Part shown: piece after piece, positions 19,189 to 28,104 of the stretch
Numbering within the stretch: the first letter of the stretch is position 1
Layout: each line of letters opens with the position of its first letter
Source: Gammaproteobacteria bacterium
Lineage (GTDB): Bacteria; Pseudomonadota; Gammaproteobacteria; SZUA-152
Assembly: GCA_021647705.1 (NCBI GenBank)
Contig: JAKIUF010000018.1
Location: forward strand, 1-64,000
Reading direction: 5' to 3'
Length of the DNA stretch: 64,000 nucleotides
Notes under the pieces: model-generated
The model's input: the letters and a program-made list of their open reading frames with translations, nothing else
The model's database searches: none
What the model was told of the DNA's origin: nothing
Translations under genes and position numbers: made by a program

Positions 19189-21287
19189 ATGATGAAAAAC
19201 AGACTAATATCGAGAAAAGTAAAAAACTCAGGATTTTTGGCAGTGTTGTTTACTCTTTTGTTAGCATATTCACAAATAATTGTTGCTCAAATTACAGTGC
19301 CATCAGATTATCCCATTATCGGTTCAGTAACTGGGCAAAGCTTTAATTATCCGCCTCCAGTAAAACCTCTTAAATATAGAATATCTGTACGACCCCAACA
19401 TGGCACGGTTACATTGCTGGATGAGTTGGCCGGTATATATCAATATCGGAGTTATCCAGGCTATGTTGGCGAAGACTCTTTTAGCCTGACGGGTGAAATA
19501 CGCGAATTGGGTATTATTACAGGAACTAATGTTTCTATTAATGTTACTGGAAGCATTCAGTATGAAGTAACGAAGACTGAAGATACTCAGGATGGTATTT
19601 GTGATAACGATTGCTCATTTAGCGAGGCAGTGGAAGCAGCAAATGCGAGTCCCGGCATTGATGTTATCGTTATTCCTGCCGGAGAATATCCGATCAGACT
19701 GCAAGCTATAACCGATCACGTTATTATCGATGGTGAAAATATTGACCAAACGTTTTTGCTGGGAAATGGGTTTCGTACAAATGGTGCAAATATCCAGATT
19801 TCCAATTTAACTTACACAGGTAATTTATTTTCCCCTGGCTCATTAGGAACTGCCCCCTTTATTACTAACATCGGTCAAGGTATTCTAATTAGTTTATACC
19901 GGGTAAGCATTGCTGAAACGATAGGCTTTGATTCTGTTTTTCCTAGCACCAGCAGCATTGGAAAAATGTTAGCCTTCGAAAGTGAGTTTTTGAGATATGG
20001 TTGTGGCGCAGTTTTGGTTGGAAATGAAGTCATAGCAAGCCACATTGCTATCACAGAAAGTGGTATGGGCGGCGGAAGCTGCTCAAGCTATACAGGATTT
20101 GCCGCCATTGCAACCCAGCCTTTTTTCTCTGGAACAGTTAATCTTTTTTCAAGCAGCATACATAATAATTTTTCCATGCCCGGGGGGTTAATTACGCTGT
20201 GGCCAGGAAATATTGTTACCTCTTTTAATATGATCAATGCTTCTATTTACAATAATTCCGGTACTGCTTTTGGAGCATTGGTTCAAATGTGGGGAGGGGC
20301 AGAAGCCAATATCATCAATTCCACAATAATTGGAAATAATCAGGTACCCGTTTTTTTTACCGGCCCCTCTACTACTGCATGGTTAACCAATAATATATTG
20401 GCTTATAACAATAGTGGCGGTAATGAATGCACGTCTTCATCTGGATCAAACATCATCTCACGCGGTAACAATTTTTTTACTAACATTAATAATGGCTGCA
20501 ATCTTCATCCAGATGACATTGTAAATAACATGTTTGATTATGATGTCGATACAGATTACCGTTAGCATCTTTTCAATACATTATGCCAGCATATAATCAA
20601 GCAGGCGTTATAGACGGTGCAAACAATGATTATTGCCCTCATATCGATATACAGGGGTTTCAACGACCAGCTGACGGCGACTCCGATGGTTTTGTTCAAT
20701 GCGATATCGGTGCATATGAAATCCTGTCGAAAAAACTCAACATTCTCGCTAATGATACAGCGGACTATCTGACTCTTAATACATCAGCCCCACTTGATAT
20801 TACTATTACGCTCAGCACCAAAGACCTTCTATCAGCGCCTGCCGAATGGTGGGTATATGCCGATACATCTATGGGTCCCTATTACTTCGATTTAGTGACT
20901 AACAGCTGGCAACCTGGGCAAGGTGTTTCTTTCCAACAAGTAATATCCGAGCCTGATTCACTCCAAACATTCTCAGCGAGCGGCTTTCCCGAAGGAATGT
21001 ATCAATTTTATTTCAGCGTCGATACTACGATTGACGGAGTGAATAACAATGCGAATAACGCCGTGGCCGTATCAGTTTTTCTGGAACCACTAAAATCATG
21101 TGATGCTAATGGGGATGATTATATTGACAGAAATGACATCGCACTTATTCTGGCTGCAAGAAATACACCCGCTTCAGGCAGCAATGATCCTCGTGATAAT
21201 GATGGAGATGGCACCATTACAATCCTGGATGCCAGACAATGTGTTCTTCAATGTAATTTAAATAATTGCGGAGTTCGGGAGTTATAG
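19189..21287 (+). pseudogene. CSLREA/beta-helix surface protein with dockerin-like end, frameshifted
   Basis: Two open frames, 19189-20565 and 20583-21287, read as one protein. Part one has a signal peptide (FLAVLFTLLLAYSQIIVAQ), a CSLREA-like segment (VTKTEDTQDGICDNDCS, FSEAVEAANAS) and a parallel beta-helix. Part two starts with the usual continuation of such proteins (RPADGDSDGFVQCDIGAYE) and ends in EF-hand-like dockerin repeats (DANGDDYIDRNDIALIL, DNDGDGTITILDARQC). Adding one base at about 20562 (CGTTAG to CGTTTAG) restores the frame as DTDYRLASFQY. Secreted or surface protein; either a recent pseudogene or an assembly error. Confidence 0.75.
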
Positions 21288-21357
21288 TAGCTATTTCCAC
21301 TATTTTCTCCGATGGTCGGAGTCCAGGGGGGGGAGGGTAACTCCTTGGGCTCCCCGG

Positions 21358-21427
21358 CCAAAATATGCCGTAGCTGCCTGTCCAGTATTGTCACCATCCA
21401 CCAAGCCATTTTTGTCGCTGGGTCAGT
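21358..21427. pseudogene. fused scraps of DUF3047 and DUF6164 3' ends
   Basis: 21358-21403 matches the 3' end of the DUF3047 gene (22733-22780, antisense) at about 41 of 46 bases (GCCGTAGCTG, TATTGTCACCATCCACCA). It runs straight into AAGCCATTTTTGTCGCTGGG, the DUF6164 end. Neither piece is coding. The order suggests a tandem duplication of an ancestral DUF6164-to-DUF3047 interval. Confidence 0.7.
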
Positions 21428-21639
21428 AAAAAAGGAGGTTCAACAATCATTTTGATATTGTTAATCGCGAATTAATAACGAATCTGCTAAGAGCTTAAGT
21501 TATAGCTAATAAAAAACAATGGGTTATGTGTTTGGCACAAAATATGCCTTTTACTTCAGTCTGGTCGTGAATTCATCCTGCATCTGGATGCGGGTGCATT
21601 GTTTTCTAAACGCAGCATGGCTAAATAAAAGGACTATTT

Positions 21640-22455
21640 ATGATGAAAGCTCAAAATTTACGAAGGTGTGAAAGCTATAAGTTACAAGATCAACAATGTG
21701 GGGTTGGCAGATTAAAGCGGTTAGTTTTCGCATTAAGCACTGTTGTTTTCAGTACGTCTGCGTATGCAATTCCCTTGTCCGTCAGTAGCAACATTGGTGA
21801 TGGGGTGCTGTTAGGTTATTCGACGTATTCAGGACTTTTTGACATTCGACCCGAATTAACACCTTCAACAAACTATAATTATCCTCTTGATATCAACTCT
21901 ATCACGTTCGAATTTACTTTTAGTGATGACTTTGATGACCCTGTCAGATCTTCTATGACCAGGAGAGATCGACCGGGTTTATATACTCATGGCGAAGGGG
22001 AAAACTATTATAACAATACCAGAATCAACCTTTACGTGGGAGATGATGAGTCGGCCACGCTAGCGTTTGGTGCGCAAAGTGAGTCAGGCAATACAACCCT
22101 CAGTACGACGACCGCAATCAATGACTACTTTGTGGGCAGACGCTCCGGAAGGAATCTCTTTGATCGAACAATCACTACCACAACAGGTTATACCGGAGAC
22201 TTCACTATAAGTGGTATACTCAATACAGCATCGGTACTGGATCTTGCTACTGATGGGTTGCTGGATTTCAGTCTTTTAGTAGTGGGTGATTTAATACTTA
22301 AGAGTTCTACCTTGTCGTTTAATGTGACGCCAAATCCATCGTTGGTTACCCGTGTTTCCGAGCCTTCTACTTTTTCACTTCTGGCAGGGATAGGAATATT
22401 GGGTTTGGTCGTTCGGCGAAAAAATAAAGCGCTTAAGCCTGTTTGCCAGGCATAG
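21640..22455 (+). CDS. PEP-CTERM sorting domain protein
   Basis: 271 residues. A signal peptide follows a longer basic N-terminus (RLVFALSTVVFSTSAYA, cleavage near residue 44). The mature body is Thr/Ser/Asp-rich and beta-type. The C-terminus is a classic PEP-CTERM tripartite signal: VSEPSTFSLL, a hydrophobic stretch (AGIGILGLVV) and RRKNK. Such proteins are cut and released by exosortase, usually in strains that make exopolysaccharide. No exosortase gene is in the window. ATG 21640 has AGGA about 8 bases upstream. Confidence 0.87.
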   Translation: MMKAQNLRRCESYKLQDQQCGVGRLKRLVFALSTVVFSTSAYAIPLSVSSNIGDGVLLGYSTYSGLFDIRPELTPSTNYNYPLDINSITFEFTFSDDFDDPVRSSMTRRDRPGLYTHGEGENYYNNTRINLYVGDDESATLAFGAQSESGNTTLSTTTAINDYFVGRRSGRNLFDRTITTTTGYTGDFTISGILNTASVLDLATDGLLDFSLLVVGDLILKSSTLSFNVTPNPSLVTRVSEPSTFSLLAGIGILGLVVRRKNKALKPVCQA

Positions 22456-22467
22456 GCCCGGATTATT

Positions 22468-22547
22468 GCGAGGAGTTTTAACGTCGCTGTCGCTATGGAA
22501 TGAAGAGGGCATGCAATAAAACCGAAATCTCAATTGTTACAGGTATA
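22468..22547. repeat. dispersed 70-bp repeat, copy 2
   Basis: GAGGAGTTTTAACG, TGGAATGAAGAGGGCATG, CAATAAAACCGAAAT, ACAGGTATA: matches 13062-13133 with substitutions. It follows the PEP-CTERM gene directly. Confidence 0.6.
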
Positions 22548-22549
22548 AC

Positions 22550-22583
22550 GTAGGTTGGGGTTCGCAAGCTCACCGCCAACCTA
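22550..22583. repeat. short GTAGGTTGGGG hairpin repeat
   Basis: GTAGGTTGG..CCAACCTAC stem around TTCGCAAGCTCACC. Same family as the large hairpin at 6999-7073. Lies between the PEP-CTERM gene and DUF3047, where it could stop transcription. Confidence 0.65.
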
Positions 22584-22712
22584 CAAAAAGCAGGAGTTTT
22601 AGCTTAACTTAAGGATATTGCAGTTCACGGGTTATACACATCGGTTGCTTAGAAATTTCTTTATGTCACAACAGCATTATACCTACCTCACCAGGCCAGT
22701 AGATAACACTGC

Positions 22713-23399
22713 TTAATCAGAAAAGAAAATATCTCCAAAATACGCCGTAGCTGATTGCCCGGTATTGTCACCATCCACCATCACGGCAATGGCATCAATT
22801 TTTTTCACGTCTTCACCAAAGAATTTTTTCAGGTCTTCACGCACGTTACGGCGTTCGGTTACCCATTGTCCAAGCTGTTTTTCGCCCGAACGTACTGCAA
22901 GCATTTTGGCATTGCCAGTGAATGCATTGGGCCATTCACTGCCTACAGGCTGATTGCTGGACCACACATAATTAATAGCTTTGGTATTCCAGAAAAAAAC
23001 GCCGCCGGATACCACGACATAAATGCGCGCGGGATAATCATCGCCATCTTTGCTGTGCTCGTCATTATCCTTAAACAGGTTTTGCACTTGCCACGACCAA
23101 TTAAGATACGGTGTTTTGGTCAGGTCAATATTCACTTCCTTGAACAAGCCCGAGGCCTTTCCCTGGGTGCTGGCGCGCAATATCTGTTGGTTATCTTTTA
23201 TTTCCTGGCTGTTGATGCCTGCTGTTTGTGCATCAACAAAGCGATACTGGCTGTTACCCTCAAATGATTTTTCTTCCCAGTCCGCCAGGTCGCCTTCACT
23301 GAAATTAGCGACTTTACTGACAACCCCGGCAAGCGACAGGACAGGGGCAAACAGTATTGTGATCAACAGCAATATCCGCAAAAAGAAAGAAGAACGCAT
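22713..23399 (-). CDS. DUF3047 family periplasmic protein
   Basis: 228 residues. Signal peptide (FFLRILLLITILFAPVLSLA, cleavage near residue 24). The mature part shows DUF3047 features: YLNWSWQVQN, KDGDDYPARIYVVVSGG, AINYVWSSNQPVG, AVMVDGDNTGQ, AYFGDIFFSD. The family is secreted with a jelly-roll-like fold and unknown function. It follows the malic enzyme gene by 18 bases and is probably its operon partner. Its 3' end is copied at 21358-21403. Confidence 0.85.
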   Translation of the reverse strand: MRSSFFLRILLLITILFAPVLSLAGVVSKVANFSEGDLADWEEKSFEGNSQYRFVDAQTAGINSQEIKDNQQILRASTQGKASGLFKEVNIDLTKTPYLNWSWQVQNLFKDNDEHSKDGDDYPARIYVVVSGGVFFWNTKAINYVWSSNQPVGSEWPNAFTGNAKMLAVRSGEKQLGQWVTERRNVREDLKKFFGEDVKKIDAIAVMVDGDNTGQSATAYFGDIFFSD

Positions 23400-23417
23400 A
23401 CTGTTTTTCCTCAGGAT

Positions 23418-24701
23418 TCAGGTTTCAGTCATCACTGGATAATGTGCGGGGTAAGGCAATTGTGCCACGCCACTATCCACCGCCGCTTTGGCAACGGCGG
23501 AAGCAACAAACTCCAGCAAGCGCGGGTGAAAGGGTTTGGGAATAATGTAATCCGGGCCAAAGGTCATGCTTTCAACGCCGTAAGCTTTGCAGACTTCAGC
23601 GGGGACCGGTTCATGAGTCAGTTTTTGCAGGGCATGCACAGCGGCGATCATCATGTCTTCATTAATGCGTCGTGCGCGTACATCAAGCGCACCGCGAAAG
23701 ATAAAGGGAAATCCCAGTACATTATTCACCTGGTTGGGGTGGTCGCTGCGCCCTGTGGCCATAACCATGTCATCACGTAACTGGTGAGCCAGTTCCGGGT
23801 CAATTTCCGGGTCCGGGTTGGAGAGCGCGAAGACAATCGGCTTTGCTGCCATGGCCATTAATGCCGCCTCACCCAGCAGGTTGGCTCCGGAAACACCGAT
23901 AAATACATCGGCCCCGGTCATGGCGTCAAGCAGGGTGTTTTTGCTGGTGTCTTCACTGGCAAAAGACCATTTGTACGGGTTAAGTCCCTTGCGGTCGGTG
24001 TGAATCACCCCTTTGCGATCCAGCATGAGAATGTTATTGCGATGTGCGCCGAGTGATACCAGAAGTCGCATAGAGGCAATGCCTGCCGAGCCCGCGCCGA
24101 GACAGACAATTTTTACGGTATCCAGTTTTTTACCCTGAATCTGCAACGCATTGAGCAGACCGGCCGCGACGATAATCGCGGTACCGTGCTGGTCATCGTG
24201 AAACACCGGAATGTCCAGCTGGTCGATCAATGTCTGTTCAATTTCAAAACAGCGTGGTGCGGCAATGTCTTCCAGGTTAATGCCGCCAAACGTGGGCGCA
24301 ATGCCCGCCACCGTGCTGATAAATTCAGCCGTGCTTGCAGCATCCACTTCGATATCAAACACATCAACATCGGCAAACTTTTTAAACAGCACACCCTTGC
24401 CTTCCATTACCGGCTTGGCGGCCAGTGCGCCGGTATTGCCTAGTCCCAGTACCGCACTGCCATCGGTGACCACGGCCACCAGATTGCCCTTGGCTGTATA
24501 TTGGTACGCAGCTTCGGGGTTTTCGGCAATGGCTCGCACCGGTTCTGCCACGCCCGGTGTATAGGCCAGTGACAATTCCTGCTGGGTGTCGCAGGGTTTG
24601 GTGATTTCGATGGCAATTTTGCCGGGGCGTTTGCCTGCCTGATTGGCCACATTAATCCCGGCGTGATAATCCAATGCCTGTTGTTTTGTGTCTTTGCTCA
24701 T
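23418..24701 (-). CDS. maeB: malic enzyme, short single-domain form
   Basis: 427 residues from ATG 24701 (MSKDTKQQALDYHAG). This start is chosen because GGAC lies 8 bases upstream and the family begins here; the frame stays open to 24797. Oxidative decarboxylation of malate to pyruvate with NAD(P). Visible: AYTPGVAEP, LGNTGALAAKPVMEGK, the metal-binding LEDIAAP and FHDDQHGTAIIVAAG, and the Rossmann CLGAGSAGIASM. It lacks the C-terminal phosphotransacetylase-like domain of long MaeB proteins. The cofactor (NAD or NADP) cannot be told from sequence alone. Confidence 0.93.
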   Translation of the reverse strand: MSKDTKQQALDYHAGINVANQAGKRPGKIAIEITKPCDTQQELSLAYTPGVAEPVRAIAENPEAAYQYTAKGNLVAVVTDGSAVLGLGNTGALAAKPVMEGKGVLFKKFADVDVFDIEVDAASTAEFISTVAGIAPTFGGINLEDIAAPRCFEIEQTLIDQLDIPVFHDDQHGTAIIVAAGLLNALQIQGKKLDTVKIVCLGAGSAGIASMRLLVSLGAHRNNILMLDRKGVIHTDRKGLNPYKWSFASEDTSKNTLLDAMTGADVFIGVSGANLLGEAALMAMAAKPIVFALSNPDPEIDPELAHQLRDDMVMATGRSDHPNQVNNVLGFPFIFRGALDVRARRINEDMMIAAVHALQKLTHEPVPAEVCKAYGVESMTFGPDYIIPKPFHPRLLEFVASAVAKAAVDSGVAQLPYPAHYPVMTET

Positions 24702-24780
24702 AGTTTGTCCGTTTTTTTGTTTTATGGTCATGGCGTTCTTTGTCAGACACGCCTCTTTGTGGAATGTTACGTGTTGGATG

Positions 24781-25719
24781 TTACGGCACAATTTCAATGC
24801 TGGCCGGGTGTCGCAGCCGCATCACCTGCTGTTTTTTATAAGGCGATAACCAGCCGCGCACGATAATATTTTTTCCTCGCAAAGAGTGTAGCTGCCTATG
24901 GCCAAACCATTCCAGGTCGGTACGCGCAATGCGCACGGCGACGCCTTCGCGTGGTCCATCTCTGGGGCGGGGCTGAAAATTCAGCCACACGGAACGTCGG
25001 CTTTCACCCACTTGCAGCACGCGACCGCGAATAATATGAAACCCCCGCGCATTGCGCGGAACCTCTTTCACTGGGACGGGACGATAAACATTCTGCCATA
25101 CGCCTTTTCCGGCTTTGCGGGCGCTGTTTTCCGCCATCTGGTAGCACTCAATCTGCATCACATTGGGTGGCACCACGATTTGCGCTGCCAGACCTGCGGT
25201 CAGCAAGGCCACTTCAATATTGGTGCCGTCCGATAAATAAACATGTGCCAGCAAGCGCCCGTAACGGTCCTGTTTTTCCCGGTCAAAACGCAAGCCCACT
25301 GTGGCGGCTTTGCCGAGTAATGTTTGCAGGGCTTTGCGTGCCGCTTTGGCCAGTGGCTCGGATGGTCTGCCTTCACGTCCGATCTCCGGGGTATTGATGC
25401 CGATCAAACGTACCAGGCGTCCGTCACGTAGCCGCAGGGTATCCCCGTCAACCACTTGAGACACCGTAACGGTTTCAGCGATAGTGCCGACCGCACAATT
25501 TGTCTGCTCAGTCTGTGCCGCCAGGGTTGGTGAACCGGCAACGATAAAACAAAACAGCAGACAAACAAAAAGGGCGTCCTGCGAGGACGCCCTTTTTTTA
25601 CTGGTCTTCTTTATGCTGCTATTTGCTGTAGGACTATTTGTTGTAGTGCTATGCCATTTGCCACTGTTACAGCAAAAATTGCACGCCTGTACCGTGTTGC
25701 GATACGCGCGAATCAGCAA
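24781..25719 (-). CDS. secreted thermonuclease (SNase-like) family protein
   Basis: The open frame runs from TTG 25719, but the start is unclear. A signal peptide (ALFVCLLFCFIVAG, then SPTLAA) begins only at about residue 49, and the rpmE terminator hairpin lies inside the preceding codons. No ATG, GTG or TTG is in frame in between. The SNase fold follows: VVDGDTLRLRDG, RLIGINTPEIG, DREKQDRYGRLLAHVYL, NSARKAGKGVW (about residues 88-210). A further beta domain (about 225-310, RGRVLQVGESRRSVWLNF) extends past the nuclease. Periplasmic or secreted. It lies between rpmE and maeB, an order known in gammaproteobacteria. Confidence 0.8.
   Translation of the reverse strand: MLIRAYRNTVQACNFCCNSGKWHSTTTNSPTANSSIKKTSKKRASSQDALFVCLLFCFIVAGSPTLAAQTEQTNCAVGTIAETVTVSQVVDGDTLRLRDGRLVRLIGINTPEIGREGRPSEPLAKAARKALQTLLGKAATVGLRFDREKQDRYGRLLAHVYLSDGTNIEVALLTAGLAAQIVVPPNVMQIECYQMAENSARKAGKGVWQNVYRPVPVKEVPRNARGFHIIRGRVLQVGESRRSVWLNFQPRPRDGPREGVAVRIARTDLEWFGHRQLHSLRGKNIIVRGWLSPYKKQQVMRLRHPASIEIVP
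25562..25599 (-). terminator. rho-independent terminator after rpmE
   Basis: GGGCGTCCT pairs with AGGACGCCC with a 3-base loop. T-runs lie on both sides, so it could work in both directions. It sits about 130 bases past the rpmE stop and inside the possible 5' coding part of the nuclease gene. Confidence 0.85.
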
Positions 25720-25727
25720 TTCGGGTT

Positions 25728-25937
25728 TTATTTCGCGCCGTATTTCTGACGGAATTTATCAACGCGGCCACCGGTGTCCACAATTTTCTGCTTGCCGGTG
25801 TAAAACGGATGACACGCGGAGCAGACATCCAGAAGCAGTTCTTTGTCCAGGTCCAGTGTGGAGCGGGTTTCGAAGGTATTCCCGCAGCTGCATTTCACTT
25901 TGATTTCGTGGTAAGCGGGATGAGTTTCCAACTTCAT
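25728..25937 (-). CDS. rpmE: 50S ribosomal protein bL31 (zinc-binding form)
   Basis: 69 residues from ATG 25937 ([16 protein letters not shown]), with GAGG about 10 bases upstream; the open frame extends back to 26012 but the family starts here. The four zinc-ligand cysteines are present (CSC at 16-18, CSAC at 37-40), so this is the zinc-containing C+ type. Component of the large ribosomal subunit. Confidence 0.96.
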   Translation of the reverse strand: MKLETHPAYHEIKVKCSCGNTFETRSTLDLDKELLLDVCSACHPFYTGKQKIVDTGGRVDKFRQKYGAK

Positions 25938-26136
25938 GCTATCAGCCTCAAATCTGTTATATGAGCGCTCCGTGGATAAGCCACTTTGAGAGAACGCTTG
26001 AGAGCCGCGCATTCTAAGGGATTTTTTCCACTACAGCAAGCCGTAGGTATGGCGCTGATTTTTATCATTTAACCGAGATCCTGCAAGCAGGAGCACTTGC
26101 AGGATTCAGGTTAAATGTGGCTCACACAAGCCGAGC

Positions 26137-27627
26137 TTACCGGAAATGATTTACCTGGATGTTTTCACGAATACCATTGTATTGCTTCCACACCGCAAGG
26201 GCATTGCCATTGTTATCCAATGCAATCTGAGGTTTGAAAGCATCTCCCCTGTTGTCGGTCTCGATCAGTTCGGCGGTGCCCCAGTCTGACCCATCAAAGC
26301 GGTTTGACCGGATATTATAACGAGTGCCATCGTTTTGGGCCCACACCGCGAAGGCGCTGCCAGTGTCGTCAAATGCAAGTTGAGGCCCAAAGGCATTTCC
26401 TGCATCGTCGGTTTCAATCAATTCAGCGGTACCCCAGTCTGCGCCATTAAAGTGGTTTGCCCAAATGTTGGTGCGAGCACCATCGTATTGCCCCCACAAC
26501 ACGAGAGCATTGCCGTTGTTATCAAAGGCGATTTGAGGTTTGAACGCATCTTCTGCATTGTCGGTTTCAACTCGTTCGGCGGTACCCCAGTCTGCGCCAT
26601 TAAAACGGTTTGCCCAGATGTTATAGCGGGTACCATCATTTTGGGCCCACACGGCGAAGGCATTACCGTGATGGTCAAACGCGACCTGGGGCCACAAAAC
26701 ATCGCCTGCATTGTCGGCCTCAAGCAGTTCGGCAGTGTCCCAATGTGAGCCATTAAACCGGTTTGCCCAGACGCTGGTGCGGCGGCCATCGCTTTGAATC
26801 CACACGGCGAGGGCATTACCGGTGTTATCGAATCTGATTTGGGGCCACAAAGCACTCCCTGCATTATCGGTTTCAATCAGTTCGGCGGTGCTCCAGTCGG
26901 ACCCGTTAAACCGGTTTGCCCAGATGCTGGTGCGGGTGCCATCGTTCTGAGCCCACACGGCGAGGGCATTGCCGCGATTGTCCAGGGCAACCTGAGGCCA
27001 CAAGGCGTCCCCCTCATTATCAGTCTCAATCAGTTTGGCATCGCCCCAGTCTGATCCGTTAAACCGGTTTGCCCTGATGTTGGTGCGGGCGCCATCGTTT
27101 TGAGCCCACACAGCGAGGGCATTGCCGCGGTTATCCTGGGCAACTTGCGGCCACAAAGAGTCCCCTTCATTGTCGGTCTCAATCAATTCGGCGGTCCCCC
27201 AGCCTGATCCATTAAACCGGTTTGCCTGAATATTAGTACGGGCACCCTCCTTTTGGACCCACACCACGAGGGCATTGCCATTGTTGTCCAGGGTGACCTG
27301 AGGCCAAAATACATCTCTTGTTTTGTCGGCCGCAATCAGCTCGGCAGTTCCCCATGCTGATTCACTAAAATCATGTATCGGGATGTCAGAGGGAGCATCA
27401 TCATTTTGATCGGGTACTTCGGGAGCAGGGTCGTTATTGTTCAGTGCAAGTTGTAGGTCGGGAATATTTTCGGCGTTGTCGGTTTCAATCAGTTCAGCGG
27501 TTATCTTGGGAGCTTTGGTAGCCATGTCTGCTGGATTTTTTTCTTCACTACATGCAGATAAAAAAAAGAGTACCAACAGAAACAGGTATATATTCCATTG
27601 ACCAGATATTGTTATGTGTTTGTCCAT
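26137..27627 (-). CDS. lipoprotein with eight 51-residue repeats
   Basis: 496 residues. Lipoprotein signal with lipobox LSAC (LVLFFLSACSEE). A linker of about 65 residues holds one degenerate half-repeat (ITAELIETDNAENIPDLQ), followed by eight tandem units of 51 residues with the pattern WGTAELIETDN...WPQVAFDNNGNA, AVWAQNDGTRTNIWANRFNG. Four short strands per unit with conserved Trp suggest a beta-propeller with eight blades, but this is inference. Likely anchored on the outer membrane; ligand unknown. Stands alone between rpmE and the NIF3 gene. Confidence 0.8.
   Translation of the reverse strand: MDKHITISGQWNIYLFLLVLFFLSACSEEKNPADMATKAPKITAELIETDNAENIPDLQLALNNNDPAPEVPDQNDDAPSDIPIHDFSESAWGTAELIAADKTRDVFWPQVTLDNNGNALVVWVQKEGARTNIQANRFNGSGWGTAELIETDNEGDSLWPQVAQDNRGNALAVWAQNDGARTNIRANRFNGSDWGDAKLIETDNEGDALWPQVALDNRGNALAVWAQNDGTRTSIWANRFNGSDWSTAELIETDNAGSALWPQIRFDNTGNALAVWIQSDGRRTSVWANRFNGSHWDTAELLEADNAGDVLWPQVAFDHHGNAFAVWAQNDGTRYNIWANRFNGADWGTAERVETDNAEDAFKPQIAFDNNGNALVLWGQYDGARTNIWANHFNGADWGTAELIETDDAGNAFGPQLAFDDTGSAFAVWAQNDGTRYNIRSNRFDGSDWGTAELIETDNRGDAFKPQIALDNNGNALAVWKQYNGIRENIQVNHFR
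26140..27365 (-). repeat. tandem 153-bp coding repeats (eight copies)
   Basis: The protein repeats correspond to near-identical 153-bp DNA units, recognisable by CCAGTCTGACCCATTAAAC-like and ACGGCGAGGGCATTACC-like words on the plus strand. The high DNA similarity implies recent duplication or gene conversion and makes the copy number prone to change and to misassembly. Confidence 0.8.
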
Positions 27628-28052
27628 TTAATTAAATTCTCCCTCCTGGAGTTCACTTGTTGCGAATTTTAGTTATAAACGCATTATATTTATTATGAAG
27701 CTAACCTTATTTAGGCGCACTGAAATTCAATCGTTTCTTACATAGGCATTAATCGGGGGTGTAATACCCCTTCTTAAGATAAGCTTGAATTTCTGTCACA
27801 TGAGGCGCTTGCAAAATTACCCCAGTCATTTTGCAAGGAAAAAACGGCGAAAAACGCGACCTGCGCGGAGTCTATCATTTCACGGGCACGTATTTGAACC
27901 CGTTTTTTAACGGTGTAAGAAAGCATACCAAGAGTGATGACGTGACAAGTAATAGTTGGACTATTGCAGGGGTGTTTAAAGTTTTCGCATCCTCGGTAGG
28001 GGAGCTGCATTGACTGTGGGTATATCTTTTACACTCTTTGCTATTACATGCT
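27628..28052. other. intergenic region without recognisable gene
   Basis: Holds the promoter region of the repeat lipoprotein. Apart from a weak GGGGTGTAATACCCC stem near 27757-27771, I see no structure. A minus-strand frame at 27774-28010 lacks a ribosome site and familiar content and is not accepted as a gene. Confidence 0.3.
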
Positions 28053-28083
28053 GCGTGGGCACAAAAAACGTGCCCACCCTACG
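28053..28083. repeat. CGTAGGGTGGGCA-type hairpin, copy 1
   Basis: GTGGGCAC..GTGCCCAC with loop AAAAAAC, then CCTACGGTTT. Probably serves as a terminator for the minus-strand NIF3 gene. A sister copy lies at 30434-30464 after the protease gene. Confidence 0.65.
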
Positions 28084-28104
28084 GTTTAATGTAATGGTGA
28101 TTCT

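Noticed and set aside
26140..27365. Regular 153-bp repeats as a CRISPR array or satellite
   Set aside because: They are in-frame coding repeats of a lipoprotein.
27774..28010. 78-residue minus-strand frame
   Set aside because: No ribosome site, no family resemblance, Cys/Arg composition looks random.
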